NCBI RefSeq assembly: GCF_000332455.1
Contig: NZ_AOGY02000046.1
Location: 1 to 8,956 of the forward strand
DNA length: 8,956 bases
Reading direction: 5' to 3'
Origin: Leptospira vanthielii serovar Holland str. Waz Holland = ATCC 700522
GTDB lineage: Bacteria; Spirochaetota; Leptospiria; Leptospirales; Leptospiraceae
Position numbers and translations under genes: made by a program. This document shows positions 1 to 5,880 of the stretch, one piece after another. Below the pieces are notes generated by a model. That model searched no databases, was not told the DNA's origin, and was given only the letters and a program-made list of their open reading frames with translations. Position 1 is the stretch's first letter. Each line of letters starts with the position of its first letter.

Positions 1-345
1 TATCCATAATGTTCGGACTTCTGTAAATCATCCTCAGTCCAACGGGAAACTAGAAAGATTTCATGGAACCATTAAGACTGAGTTAATCCGTGAAATACCA
101 ATGTATTCACTCGAACAAATTAGAGAAGAAGTTGGTAAATGGATTGAAGAATACAATTCGCTAAGACTTCATTCTGCAATCGGTTACGTAACACCTATGG
201 ATGTGTTTTATGGTCGCAAGGAAAAGATTTTAGCAGAAAGAAAAGAAAAACTACTTGAAGCAAAATTGAAGAGAAAACAATACTCGGTAAAGGCTAATAT
301 AAGGCTTGTTGCTTAGCTTAATTTTGAATCCCAAAATTCTGTTTT
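1..345 (+). mobile_element. IS3-like insertion sequence, right-hand end (boundary approximate)
   Basis: This is the end of the element that carries the transposase tail. IS3-type elements usually stop within a few tens of bases of the orfB stop codon. The following reading frame begins to look like a membrane barrel protein at about 345-375, so the right end should lie between 317 and about 350. No second end is in the window, so I could not align terminal inverted repeats or a target duplication, and the exact border is a guess. Confidence 0.55.
2..316 (+). CDS. IS3-like DDE transposase (OrfB), C-terminal part, cut by window edge
   Basis: The frame is open from the first bases and ends with TAG at 314-316; the start lies outside the window. 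The visible 104 residues are the end of a retroviral-type integrase core, which cuts and joins the ends of an insertion sequence. The run HPQSNGKLERFHGTIK contains the Glu (in LER) expected as the third catalytic residue of the DDE triad. It is followed by the usual tail of this fold: EEYNSLRLHSAIGYVTP, then a Lys/Arg/Glu-rich helix (KEKILAERKEKLLEAKLKRKQ region). The first two catalytic Asp residues are upstream and cannot be checked. An internal ATG at 101 is not a credible start because the catalytic Glu lies before it. IS3 family fits best; other rve-type families with the same tail are possible. Leptospira carries IS3-family elements such as IS1500, but I cannot say which one this is. Confidence 0.88.
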   Translation: MHNVRTSVNHPQSNGKLERFHGTIKTELIREIPMYSLEQIREEVGKWIEEYNSLRLHSAIGYVTPMDVFYGRKEKILAERKEKLLEAKLKRKQYSVKANIRLVA

Positions 346-1001
346 TCACTGAACTAAGACAATTTGAAATCCCGCAATACAACCTAAAGATCAGTTATTT
401 TTTTACAGACCGATTCTTTTTGGCCTTTGGGGAAGACCACATGAAATATGTTGTCACCCCAGGTCAACCAGTAAAATATTCCGGTTACATAGACCCAGGA
501 GTGATTGCAAAAAATCAAATGGCAATGTCCACGGAGGCTGCTCTCTTTACCCTTCTCTTCCCAGAACATGTTCAGGAAATGGCAGGTTATCACGGTGGAA
601 ATCAAACCATTTCCTTAACTCCCGATATTTTAAAGTACGAACATACCGATGGATTGAATTATCTTTTTTTAGATTTTGGATGGATCACTCCGCTTTATAC
701 TTCTTCTGATGGACTCAGTGGTCTAAGTTTGGTATCTACCATCGGTGGAGGGCCTGTTGTGTGTCGAAGCGACGTACGCGTATTAGGTAAAGGTCAGAAT
801 AACAATTTCCATCTTTCTGGTTATGGTGTCTCTGGTTACGTAGCCACCCGTTATGAGTTCTCTCGAACTTACTTTTTAGAATTTGGTGGCAAAGGTGGGT
901 ATATCGATCTTACAGATGTATTAACCAGTGGTGGTTCCAACCGCGCATCACAAAATTTCGGATTTTTAGAATTGGTTTTGTCAGGGGGAATTTCCATTTA
1001 G
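318..1001 (+). pseudogene. outer-membrane beta-barrel protein, 5'-truncated remnant
   Basis: The frame runs open to TAG at 999-1001. Its first 10-15 codons overlap the insertion-sequence tail and would start at a TTG (306) inside the transposase gene. The native-looking part begins near ELRQFEIPQYNLKISYFF. From there the protein shows alternating polar and aromatic strands typical of a barrel (FFTDRFFLAFGEDHMKYV, then GLNYLFLDFGWITPLYTS, YVATRYEFSRTYFLEFGGKGGY) and ends in a hydrophobic strand (FGFLELVLSGGISI). The DHMKYV, YEHTDGLNY and LSGYGVS pieces resemble a leptospiral family of exported barrel proteins; I recognise this from memory and no search was run. No signal peptide or initiator remains, so the first part of the gene appears to have been removed or displaced by the IS. 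Function unknown. It could still be made as a short fusion from the TTG, but could not be exported. Confidence 0.7.
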
Positions 1002-1028
1002 GATACTTATCAATATGGCTCTTGTCCC

Positions 1029-1044
1029 AATGACCAGAGTCATT
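1029..1044. repeat. short perfect hairpin after the OMP remnant
   Basis: AATGAC and GTCATT are exact reverse complements around the 4-base loop CAGA, 28 bases after the OMP stop codon. There is no T-run on either side, so a factor-independent terminator is not supported. The rest of the 1002-1151 gap shows no gene. Confidence 0.35.
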
Positions 1045-1151
1045 CTCCAATCATCTCTCTCCAAAAAAACTTAAATGATCTCACGACAACATTCTGTTAT
1101 TTTTCTGATTAATGAATTGCTTAAGGGGTCTCCTCTGATTTGAGTAGAACA

Positions 1152-1670
1152 ATGAATGAATCTATCGTATATGAAATCTCCATCCAATCTTTTAAAAAAG
1201 GTCTCGGGAATTTAATTAAAATTTTGGAAAAAGCGGAAGCCTATTCCGTTACCAAAAAATTTGCCTTTGAGAATTTGCTCAATGCTCGCCTTTTTCCAGA
1301 CCAATTCCACCTAACAAAACAAATTCAAATTGCTTGTGATACTGCAAAACTTTGTGTGGCTCGCATTACAGGAAAAGACGCTCCTGTCCACGAAGATTCA
1401 GAAACGAGTTTAGAGGAATTAAAACAAAGAATCCATTCTGTGATCCAATATTTAGAAACCTACAAAAAAGAAGATTTTATATCAGTTTCCGAAATTAGAG
1501 TATCCCAACCTAGATGGGAAGGAAAATACCTAACTGGATTTGAATACCTTACCCAACATGCCATTCCCAACTTTTACTTTCACATAACAACTTCCTATGC
1601 GATTCTCCGGCATAGTGGGGTGGAAATTGGGAAAAAAGATTACTTAGGTGAGATGCCTTATAAGAAATAG
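1152..1670 (+). CDS. DUF1993 family protein (DinB-like helical bundle)
   Basis: The product is 172 residues and matches the DUF1993 family over its whole length. The diagnostic blocks are present in order: LLNARLFPDQFHLTKQIQIACDTAK (about residues 43-67), a central helix SLEELKQRIHSVIQYLE, HAIPNFYFHITTSYAILRHSGVEIGKKDYLG near the C-terminus. The family is predicted to form a DinB-like four-helix bundle in the cytoplasm; its biochemical role is not established. I chose ATG 1152 because family members begin only a few residues before the first helix and this gives the normal length. A TTG at 1140 is a real alternative: it adds four residues (S-R-T after the initiator) and sits 11 bases after AAGGGG at 1123-1128, a better Shine-Dalgarno than anything just before 1152. 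No signal peptide is visible. The gene is intact, unlike both its neighbours. Confidence 0.92.
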   Translation: MNESIVYEISIQSFKKGLGNLIKILEKAEAYSVTKKFAFENLLNARLFPDQFHLTKQIQIACDTAKLCVARITGKDAPVHEDSETSLEELKQRIHSVIQYLETYKKEDFISVSEIRVSQPRWEGKYLTGFEYLTQHAIPNFYFHITTSYAILRHSGVEIGKKDYLGEMPYKK

Positions 1671-1695
1671 TGCATATCTTTTAAATTACATATAA

Positions 1696-1751
1696 CTTAC
1701 AGTAGATCATCTATCAAATGAAAGAAAGTTAGATGGATGGTAAACTGTAAG
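1696..1751. repeat. interrupted inverted repeat upstream of the alpha-CTD-like pseudogene
   Basis: CTTACAGT (1696-1703) is the exact reverse complement of ACTGTAAG (1744-1751). Inside it, CATCTA (1708-1713) pairs with TAGATG (1730-1735). The whole could fold as a two-part stem with a purine-rich loop. It starts 25 bases after the DUF1993 stop and ends 18 bases before the next ATG, so it could be a 3' structure of one gene or a leader of the other. No T-run follows. Confidence 0.45.
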
Positions 1752-1769
1752 GAACTATCGGAGTGAACT

Positions 1770-2065
1770 ATGGTGTTAAAAAAACAATTGAAAGTCTGCA
1801 AAAACGGTCATGAATTTTTCAAAACCAGTGACTGTCCGGTTTGCCCCATTTGTGAAAAAGAAAAAAAAAGATGGAACCACATTTCTTAAGTTTTTTGGGA
1901 GGTCCTGCACAGCGGGCACTCGTAAATGAACTTAAAATTTCACGATTGGAAGACCTAACTCGTTATTCTAAATAAGACCTTCTAGGTTTGCATGGATTTG
2001 GCCCAAGTTCCCTACCGAGAATTGAACAAGCATTAAAGGAAATGGGGAAGAAATTAAAAGATTAA
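1770..2065 (+). pseudogene. zinc ribbon plus RNA polymerase alpha-CTD-like protein, broken by a frameshift and a stop
   Basis: ATG 1770 follows GGAG (1760-1763) at good spacing. The first frame reads VCKNGHEFFKTSDCPVCPIC, a small zinc-ribbon-like Cys/His cluster (C10, H14, C22, C25, C28), then stops at TAA 1887-1889. After an A9 run at 1861-1869 the -1 frame continues as FLSFLGGPAQRALVNELKIS, then RLEDLTRYSK, a TAA at 1973-1975, DLLGLHGFGPSSLPRIEQAL and a stop at 2063-2065. Joined together this is the known layout of small proteins with an RNA polymerase alpha subunit C-terminal-like helix-hairpin-helix domain; GLHGFGPSSLP is the hairpin. The second stop most likely replaced a Glu codon (GAA to TAA, in SKEDLL). 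Two independent lesions make it a pseudogene unless both are sequence errors. The role of intact homologues is unknown; DNA or polymerase contact is only suggested by the fold. Confidence 0.85.
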
Positions 2066-2161
2066 AACTCTAGCCAAATTTTGTTTCATCCTCTCACACC
2101 TAACGACTGATTTCTTTACCAGCTTTTCCCTAAACAATTTTCCCATCACAACCGTTAACTT

Positions 2162-2205
2162 TTTTCAGAACGTTAAAACCGGTGGAAACCCATTTTCAGA
2201 ACGTT
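2162..2205 (+). promoter_or_regulatory. direct repeat pair TTTTCAGAACGTT, possible operator
   Basis: TTTTCAGAACGTT occurs exactly at 2162-2174 and again at 2193-2205. The copies are 31 bases apart, close to three helical turns, so they would face the same side of the DNA. They lie 80-130 bases upstream of the candidate promoter of the large lipoprotein gene. This could be a tandem regulator site; no regulator is identified. The remainder of the 2066-2321 gap shows no gene on either strand. Confidence 0.35.
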
Positions 2206-2264
2206 TTTAGCGTTATTTGGCAAATTTTTAAATTTAGCAGGGAAAATGCGATAGGCACCAGACC

Positions 2265-2293
2265 TAACTTTATCTAAATTAGCGATTTATAAT
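2265..2293 (+). promoter_or_regulatory. candidate sigma-70-like promoter of the large lipoprotein gene
   Basis: A perfect TATAAT lies at 2288-2293, 28 bases before the ATG. The hexamer 17 bases upstream, TAACTT at 2265-2270, is only a weak -35. The surroundings are AT-rich, so the match could be chance. The short leader has no strong Shine-Dalgarno. Confidence 0.35.
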
Positions 2294-2321
2294 ATAAATG
2301 TGAACCTCTAGGCTAAAAAAT

Positions 2322-5300
2322 ATGCGAATCCAAAAACGACTTTACCTTCTATCTCTAGTCCTACTTATCTATAGCAATTGTGTGTTTTTTCTACCTAATG
2401 GAACTCCACAACAAGGGTTTAGTCCCTTTGCATTTTTACTTGGCCTTGTGGGAGGATCACCGGGCTCTTCCCAGAACCTTACTCCAGGCACCGCTGTGGA
2501 CCTGTCAGGCGATGGAAAACCGGATGGAACTTTGGTAGATTCGGACGGGGACGGTGTTTCAGACGGAATCAATCTCACTGGTGGCACAACTCCGAACCTT
2601 ATTTTAATCGATACCAATGGAGATGGAATCCCTGATGCAGTCGACTCCAATGGGGATGGTTTGCCAGACTATTACATTAGTCCGAACCCTCCTGGATTTT
2701 TAACAACGGGCCCCGGTGGGTCAGGAAATCCTGTTGTGATCATTGTGGATGGAAGTGGGAACCCAATTGGTTTTGATACCGATGGAGATGGAACTCCGAA
2801 TGACACAGCAATTGTCGCCATCCTAAACGATACCACTGCGCCTACTCTCACTAGTTCTTTGTTAGCTGGAATATTTTCTACAACGCAAACCACAACCTTG
2901 ACTTGTACAGACAATCGAGCACCAGGTTTCATTGTATATTCCTTAGATGGATCCACTCCCGCTTTCTCCCCAAAGAATGGGATAGTCATCACAACCTCTT
3001 CTAAAGCTGTATCTCTTTCTTCGGAAGGAACGCATACTCTCAATGCGGCCTGTCGCGACCTGGCAGGGAACCTATCCACACCACTTAGCATGGTTTATAC
3101 GATCGATACCCAAGTTCCCGCCATCAGCATTGTAAGCCAATCCTCGCTTGCCATCAGTTCCCAAGCGGGAGCCATCGGTAGTTCCACTGCCACATGGAGA
3201 ACCAATCGTTCTGGTTCTTTTACTGTCCGCGAAGGGAGTGCCTGTGATTCCGGTACCATAGCAGCAACCGGAACGGCAACAGCAAACGTTGACCAAACCT
3301 TTGTTCGCTCTCACACCCACTTTACTGGCGAAGGAACCAAAACCTATCGTATTTGTGTGACTGGTTCCAATGCTCTGGTCGGCTTTGCCTCAGTCTCATT
3401 GCTAAGAGATGATACCGCTCCCGTTGTGTCCGCTGATCCTGGGGCAGGAAGTTATGGAACGGCCACTTCGGTTTCTCTATCCTGTTCAGACACTGGCGGA
3501 AGTGGATGTGATCAAATCGCCTATGCCCTGCAAGCTGGTTCCGCACCGACAAACCCTGCCATCCAAGGAACTACGGGAACGGTAAGCAGTGGAACCTTAT
3601 TCACGGCTGCCATTGGTTTGACCGATGGATCTGTCACCTATACGAAGTTTGTGGCTCGTGACAAAGCGGGCAATGTCTCGAGTGTCCATTCAGCAAATTA
3701 TACGGTCGATACCCAAGTGGCAACGGTCACGGTGAACTCGCATACAGCCGCCATTAATGGATCATCCAATGTCACTCTTAGCTGGCAAAGTAGCAAAGCG
3801 GGTAACTACCAAATTCGACTGGGTGGCTCTAGCTGTTCCACCGGAACTGCACTTACCAATACCGGCTCCAATGCCAATGTAACCGGCAATATCGCTGCCA
3901 CCACCGACACATCCACTACGATTGCAAACTCACAATTTGTGGAAGGTGAGAATACCATTCGCATTTGTGTGGCCAACCTAATTGATAGTTTTGGTTCCAC
4001 CACGCGCATTACAAATAAAGACACTACGGCTCCGGTAGTCACAATGTCCTCTCCAACTGGCTCCGGGCCCTTTGCTTCGGGAACCCAACTCCAACTCAGT
4101 TGTTCCGACACGGGCGGGAGTGGATGCGACAAAGTCATTTATACACTCAATGGCACAGAACCCACGTTTGATGGAAGTGGAGCTGTCACCAATGGAACTG
4201 TGTATGCATCACCTGTGGCCCTTTCTAATGGTAGCAACCAAGTGAAATTTTTGGGTCGCGACGTAGCGGGCAACACAAGCACTGCGGGGAATCAGAGTTT
4301 TGATATCGTTGGTCCCCCTGATGCACCAGTTTTTGTCACAGCACTAGGAGGAGGAACTACTGGATTCGTTCAATGGTGGCAAGTAACGGGTGCAACATCT
4401 TACACTGTATACTATAGCACAAGCCCAGGAGTGACTACGTCAGAGGCAAGTTTTGGTCCTGTGACAGATCCATATGCGACAATCACGGGACTTAATAGTG
4501 GGACATTGTATTACTTTAGAGTGGCTGCTAATAATGTTGTAGGCCAAAGTGCGTTGTCTTTACTTGAAGCAGGGGCATTAACAACGGGAAATCCACCTGG
4601 AACAAATTTAACTGGTGATTTTATAGATCTTTCGGCAGATCACGAAGTAGTTCCGGATTATTATCCTAGTGCAGCCATTGATGAAGTTGGAAAAAAACTC
4701 TATGTATCATCAACATTACCTTCTACTACTGAAATAAGATTAGTACGTTGTGAACTCAATGGGACTAATTGCATTTACACTATCCTTACAAGTGAACAAT
4801 CAGCTTCCCATTGGTTAGTTACGAAATCTAAATTAGTCTTTGATCCATTTAACAAAAAAATAATTGTAATCAATAATATAGGATTAGTCCCTAGCGCATT
4901 TATATGTGATGTTGATTTATCAAACTGCAATTATAAAGATATTTCTGCAGGTCAGGGACAAAACTCTGCTACAAATAAAAGTATCAAAGCTATAGTAGAT
5001 CCTATCAATAAAAAACTATTGGTGCTCTCTGAAAATACTTCCCAAACTACAATGAGCCTTTTTCGCTGTGATTTAGATGGACTCAATTGTACGCATACAA
5101 AGATTATGGGTTCTGGTTCAAGTTATTTACTTAGCATGATTTTTGATCAGAAGAATCAGAAATTGCTAATCGCAATTAAAAATTCAAGTGATACTTTAAC
5201 AATTTTTCGCTGTAACATTGACGGAACAACATGTTCCAATAGAAACTACGGAACTAATCGATCAGGCTCAAGTCCCAGTATTGCAATCGATACGATCAAC

Positions 5301-5714
5301 GACAAATTGTTGATCGCTACAACGCATTTTGGAAACTCCAGAAAACCAAACATAACCCAATGTAACTTAGATGGAACAGGCTGTACTCTAGCTGACGTTT
5401 CGACTGGTCAATCGTATGGCTCAGGAAATTTCCCGATACTAAATATCGATCTTTTAAACAGAAAGATTTTACTGGTCACAAGAAATGACTCAAACTACTT
5501 CAGGCCAAGCTTATATCGATGTGACTTAAATCGAACAAACTGCACACATACCGACTTAATAGGTCCTCAAGGAACTAATGAATATGGTAACTATATAACT
5601 CTATCTGATTATAATGAACCAGAGGCAATTTTAGATCCTACAAATGGAAAATTACTAATTATTGTCCTAGGCAGTAGAAGTGGCGTGCGAAAACTCTCCC
5701 TCTTCATCTGGTAA
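2322..5714 (+). CDS. large modular surface lipoprotein: Ca-loop array, Ig-like repeats, FN3, C-terminal beta-propeller-like repeats
   Basis: The 1130-residue product opens with a basic, hydrophobic leader ending LLIYSNC. Cys20 is the likely lipidation site, and Asn before Cys is usual in spirochaetal lipoboxes. Residues 57-161 hold DxDGDG-type calcium loops (DSDGDGVSD, DTNGDGIPD, DSNGDGLPD, DTDGDGTPN). Residues 173-661 are five Ig-like domains in A-B-A-B-A order; the A type resembles the chitobiase C-terminal-like fold (YSLDGSTP, RDLAGN, YTIDTQVPA). Residues 666-757 look like fibronectin III (YTVYYSTSP, ITGLNSGTLYYFRVAANN). Residues 765-1130 are about 50-residue repeats with DPxNKKLL and RCDLDGxNC motifs, read here as a propeller. 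No catalytic motif is visible. The likely place is the cell surface or periplasmic face of the outer membrane, in adhesion or ligand binding; this is inference from architecture. ATG 2322 is chosen because it gives a complete lipoprotein signal. The last third of the gene is much more AT-rich than the middle. It ends just before a large palindrome, with no partner gene in an obvious operon. Confidence 0.9.
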   Translation: MRIQKRLYLLSLVLLIYSNCVFFLPNGTPQQGFSPFAFLLGLVGGSPGSSQNLTPGTAVDLSGDGKPDGTLVDSDGDGVSDGINLTGGTTPNLILIDTNGDGIPDAVDSNGDGLPDYYISPNPPGFLTTGPGGSGNPVVIIVDGSGNPIGFDTDGDGTPNDTAIVAILNDTTAPTLTSSLLAGIFSTTQTTTLTCTDNRAPGFIVYSLDGSTPAFSPKNGIVITTSSKAVSLSSEGTHTLNAACRDLAGNLSTPLSMVYTIDTQVPAISIVSQSSLAISSQAGAIGSSTATWRTNRSGSFTVREGSACDSGTIAATGTATANVDQTFVRSHTHFTGEGTKTYRICVTGSNALVGFASVSLLRDDTAPVVSADPGAGSYGTATSVSLSCSDTGGSGCDQIAYALQAGSAPTNPAIQGTTGTVSSGTLFTAAIGLTDGSVTYTKFVARDKAGNVSSVHSANYTVDTQVATVTVNSHTAAINGSSNVTLSWQSSKAGNYQIRLGGSSCSTGTALTNTGSNANVTGNIAATTDTSTTIANSQFVEGENTIRICVANLIDSFGSTTRITNKDTTAPVVTMSSPTGSGPFASGTQLQLSCSDTGGSGCDKVIYTLNGTEPTFDGSGAVTNGTVYASPVALSNGSNQVKFLGRDVAGNTSTAGNQSFDIVGPPDAPVFVTALGGGTTGFVQWWQVTGATSYTVYYSTSPGVTTSEASFGPVTDPYATITGLNSGTLYYFRVAANNVVGQSALSLLEAGALTTGNPPGTNLTGDFIDLSADHEVVPDYYPSAAIDEVGKKLYVSSTLPSTTEIRLVRCELNGTNCIYTILTSEQSASHWLVTKSKLVFDPFNKKIIVINNIGLVPSAFICDVDLSNCNYKDISAGQGQNSATNKSIKAIVDPINKKLLVLSENTSQTTMSLFRCDLDGLNCTHTKIMGSGSSYLLSMIFDQKNQKLLIAIKNSSDTLTIFRCNIDGTTCSNRNYGTNRSGSSPSIAIDTINDKLLIATTHFGNSRKPNITQCNLDGTGCTLADVSTGQSYGSGNFPILNIDLLNRKILLVTRNDSNYFRPSLYRCDLNRTNCTHTDLIGPQGTNEYGNYITLSDYNEPEAILDPTNGKLLIIVLGSRSGVRKLSLFIW
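2490..2804 (+). repeat. calcium-binding DxDGDG loop array within the lipoprotein
   Basis: Codons 57-161 encode at least five Asp/Gly/Asn-rich loops: DLSGDGKPDG, DSDGDGVSDG, DTNGDGIPDA, DSNGDGLPDY and DTDGDGTPND. This is the thrombospondin type-3 or EF-loop pattern, in which alternating acidic side chains bind calcium. Placed straight after the lipid anchor, it could serve as a calcium-stiffened stalk. Confidence 0.75.
2838..4304 (+). repeat. A-B-A-B-A Ig-like domain array, about 200-residue two-domain period
   Basis: A-type domains begin near residues 173, 366 and 570 (each opens with AP after DDT or DTT) and contain the CSDTGGSGCD or equivalent block and the RDxAGN turn. B-type domains begin near 266 and 467, with a Cys after SS or SA and a matching RICV Cys (C308/C345, C505/C549). 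Copies two and three of A are near-identical over SCSDTGGSGCD, also at DNA level (about 3482-3511 and 4101-4130). The period is roughly 600 bp, which suggests growth by duplication of an A+B pair. Confidence 0.75.
4614..5711 (+). repeat. seven-fold propeller-like repeats with C-x6-C hairpins
   Basis: Codons 765-1130. Six hairpins of the form C-x6-C occur at C810/C817, C862/C869, C916/C923, C964/C971, C1014/C1021 and C1067/C1074, with spacings of 52, 54, 48, 50 and 53 residues. Each follows a strand pair of the type IDxxNKKLLVxS. That strand-pair motif occurs seven times; the seventh (EAILDPTNGKLLIIVL, residues 1101-1116) ends at SLFIW without the Cys hairpin. The array opens with a lone strand, GDFIDLS (765-771), matching the strand that follows each hairpin. 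That arrangement would close a seven-bladed ring by pairing the first strand with the last blade. Confidence 0.65.
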
Positions 5715-5727
5715 CCCACTGAAGGGC

Positions 5728-5795
5728 CTGGTCCCCTGCCATCGTTAGATGGCTGAGGAAGGGAGCGTCATCAGCCATCTAACGATGGCTACCAG
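5728..5795. repeat. large nested palindrome after the lipoprotein gene
   Basis: A perfect 19-bp inverted repeat pairs 5738-5756 with 5771-5789 around a 14-base loop. A further 5 bp, CTGGT (5728-5732) with ACCAG (5791-5795), can pair outside it across an uneven internal loop. Each 19-bp arm is itself a hairpin: GCCATC-GTTA-GATGGC on the left and GCCATC-TAAC-GATGGC on the right. It begins 13 bases after the lipoprotein stop. A terminator is possible but no T-run follows on either strand; a mobile palindromic repeat or protein-binding site is equally possible. Confidence 0.8.
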
Positions 5796-5819
5796 TCGGT
5801 TTAAGAATGAACAATCGCC

Positions 5820-5833
5820 AACTAACTAACTAA
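5820..5833 (+). repeat. short AACT tandem repeat
   Basis: Three AACT units plus AA, about 50 bases upstream of the interrupted OMP gene. Too few copies to argue for slippage-based phase variation. Confidence 0.4.
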
Positions 5834-5880
5834 ATGCGAGTAAAATCATCCAAACAATAAAAAAAACTAAAAGGCATTCA

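Noticed and set aside
384..605. Antisense open frame under the OMP remnant
   Set aside because: The forward frame has clear barrel character and the antisense product resembles nothing.
1861..1889. Programmed -1 frameshifting at the A9 run
   Set aside because: The run is suitable, but the second in-frame TAA at 1973 would still end the protein, so a pseudogene is the simpler reading.
2162..2215. AACG/CGTT and GAAC elements as a LexA (SOS) box
   Set aside because: They do not form the symmetric GAAC-N4-GTTC type box, and no SOS gene follows.
2369..4138. Several antisense open frames of 70-140 codons under the lipoprotein gene
   Set aside because: They lie opposite the G+C-richer repeat-coding part, have repetitive low-complexity products and no family features. 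They are shadows of the forward gene.
5738..5789. GTTAGAT and ATCTAAC resemble the core sites of integron attC
   Set aside because: They match GTTRRRY and RYYYAAC but in the reverse order to an attC, the palindrome is perfect without the extrahelical bases attC needs, and no integrase or cassette array is present.
5820..5833. AACT repeat as a phase-variation tract
   Set aside because: Only about three and a half units, outside the coding sequence and with no clear promoter spacing role.
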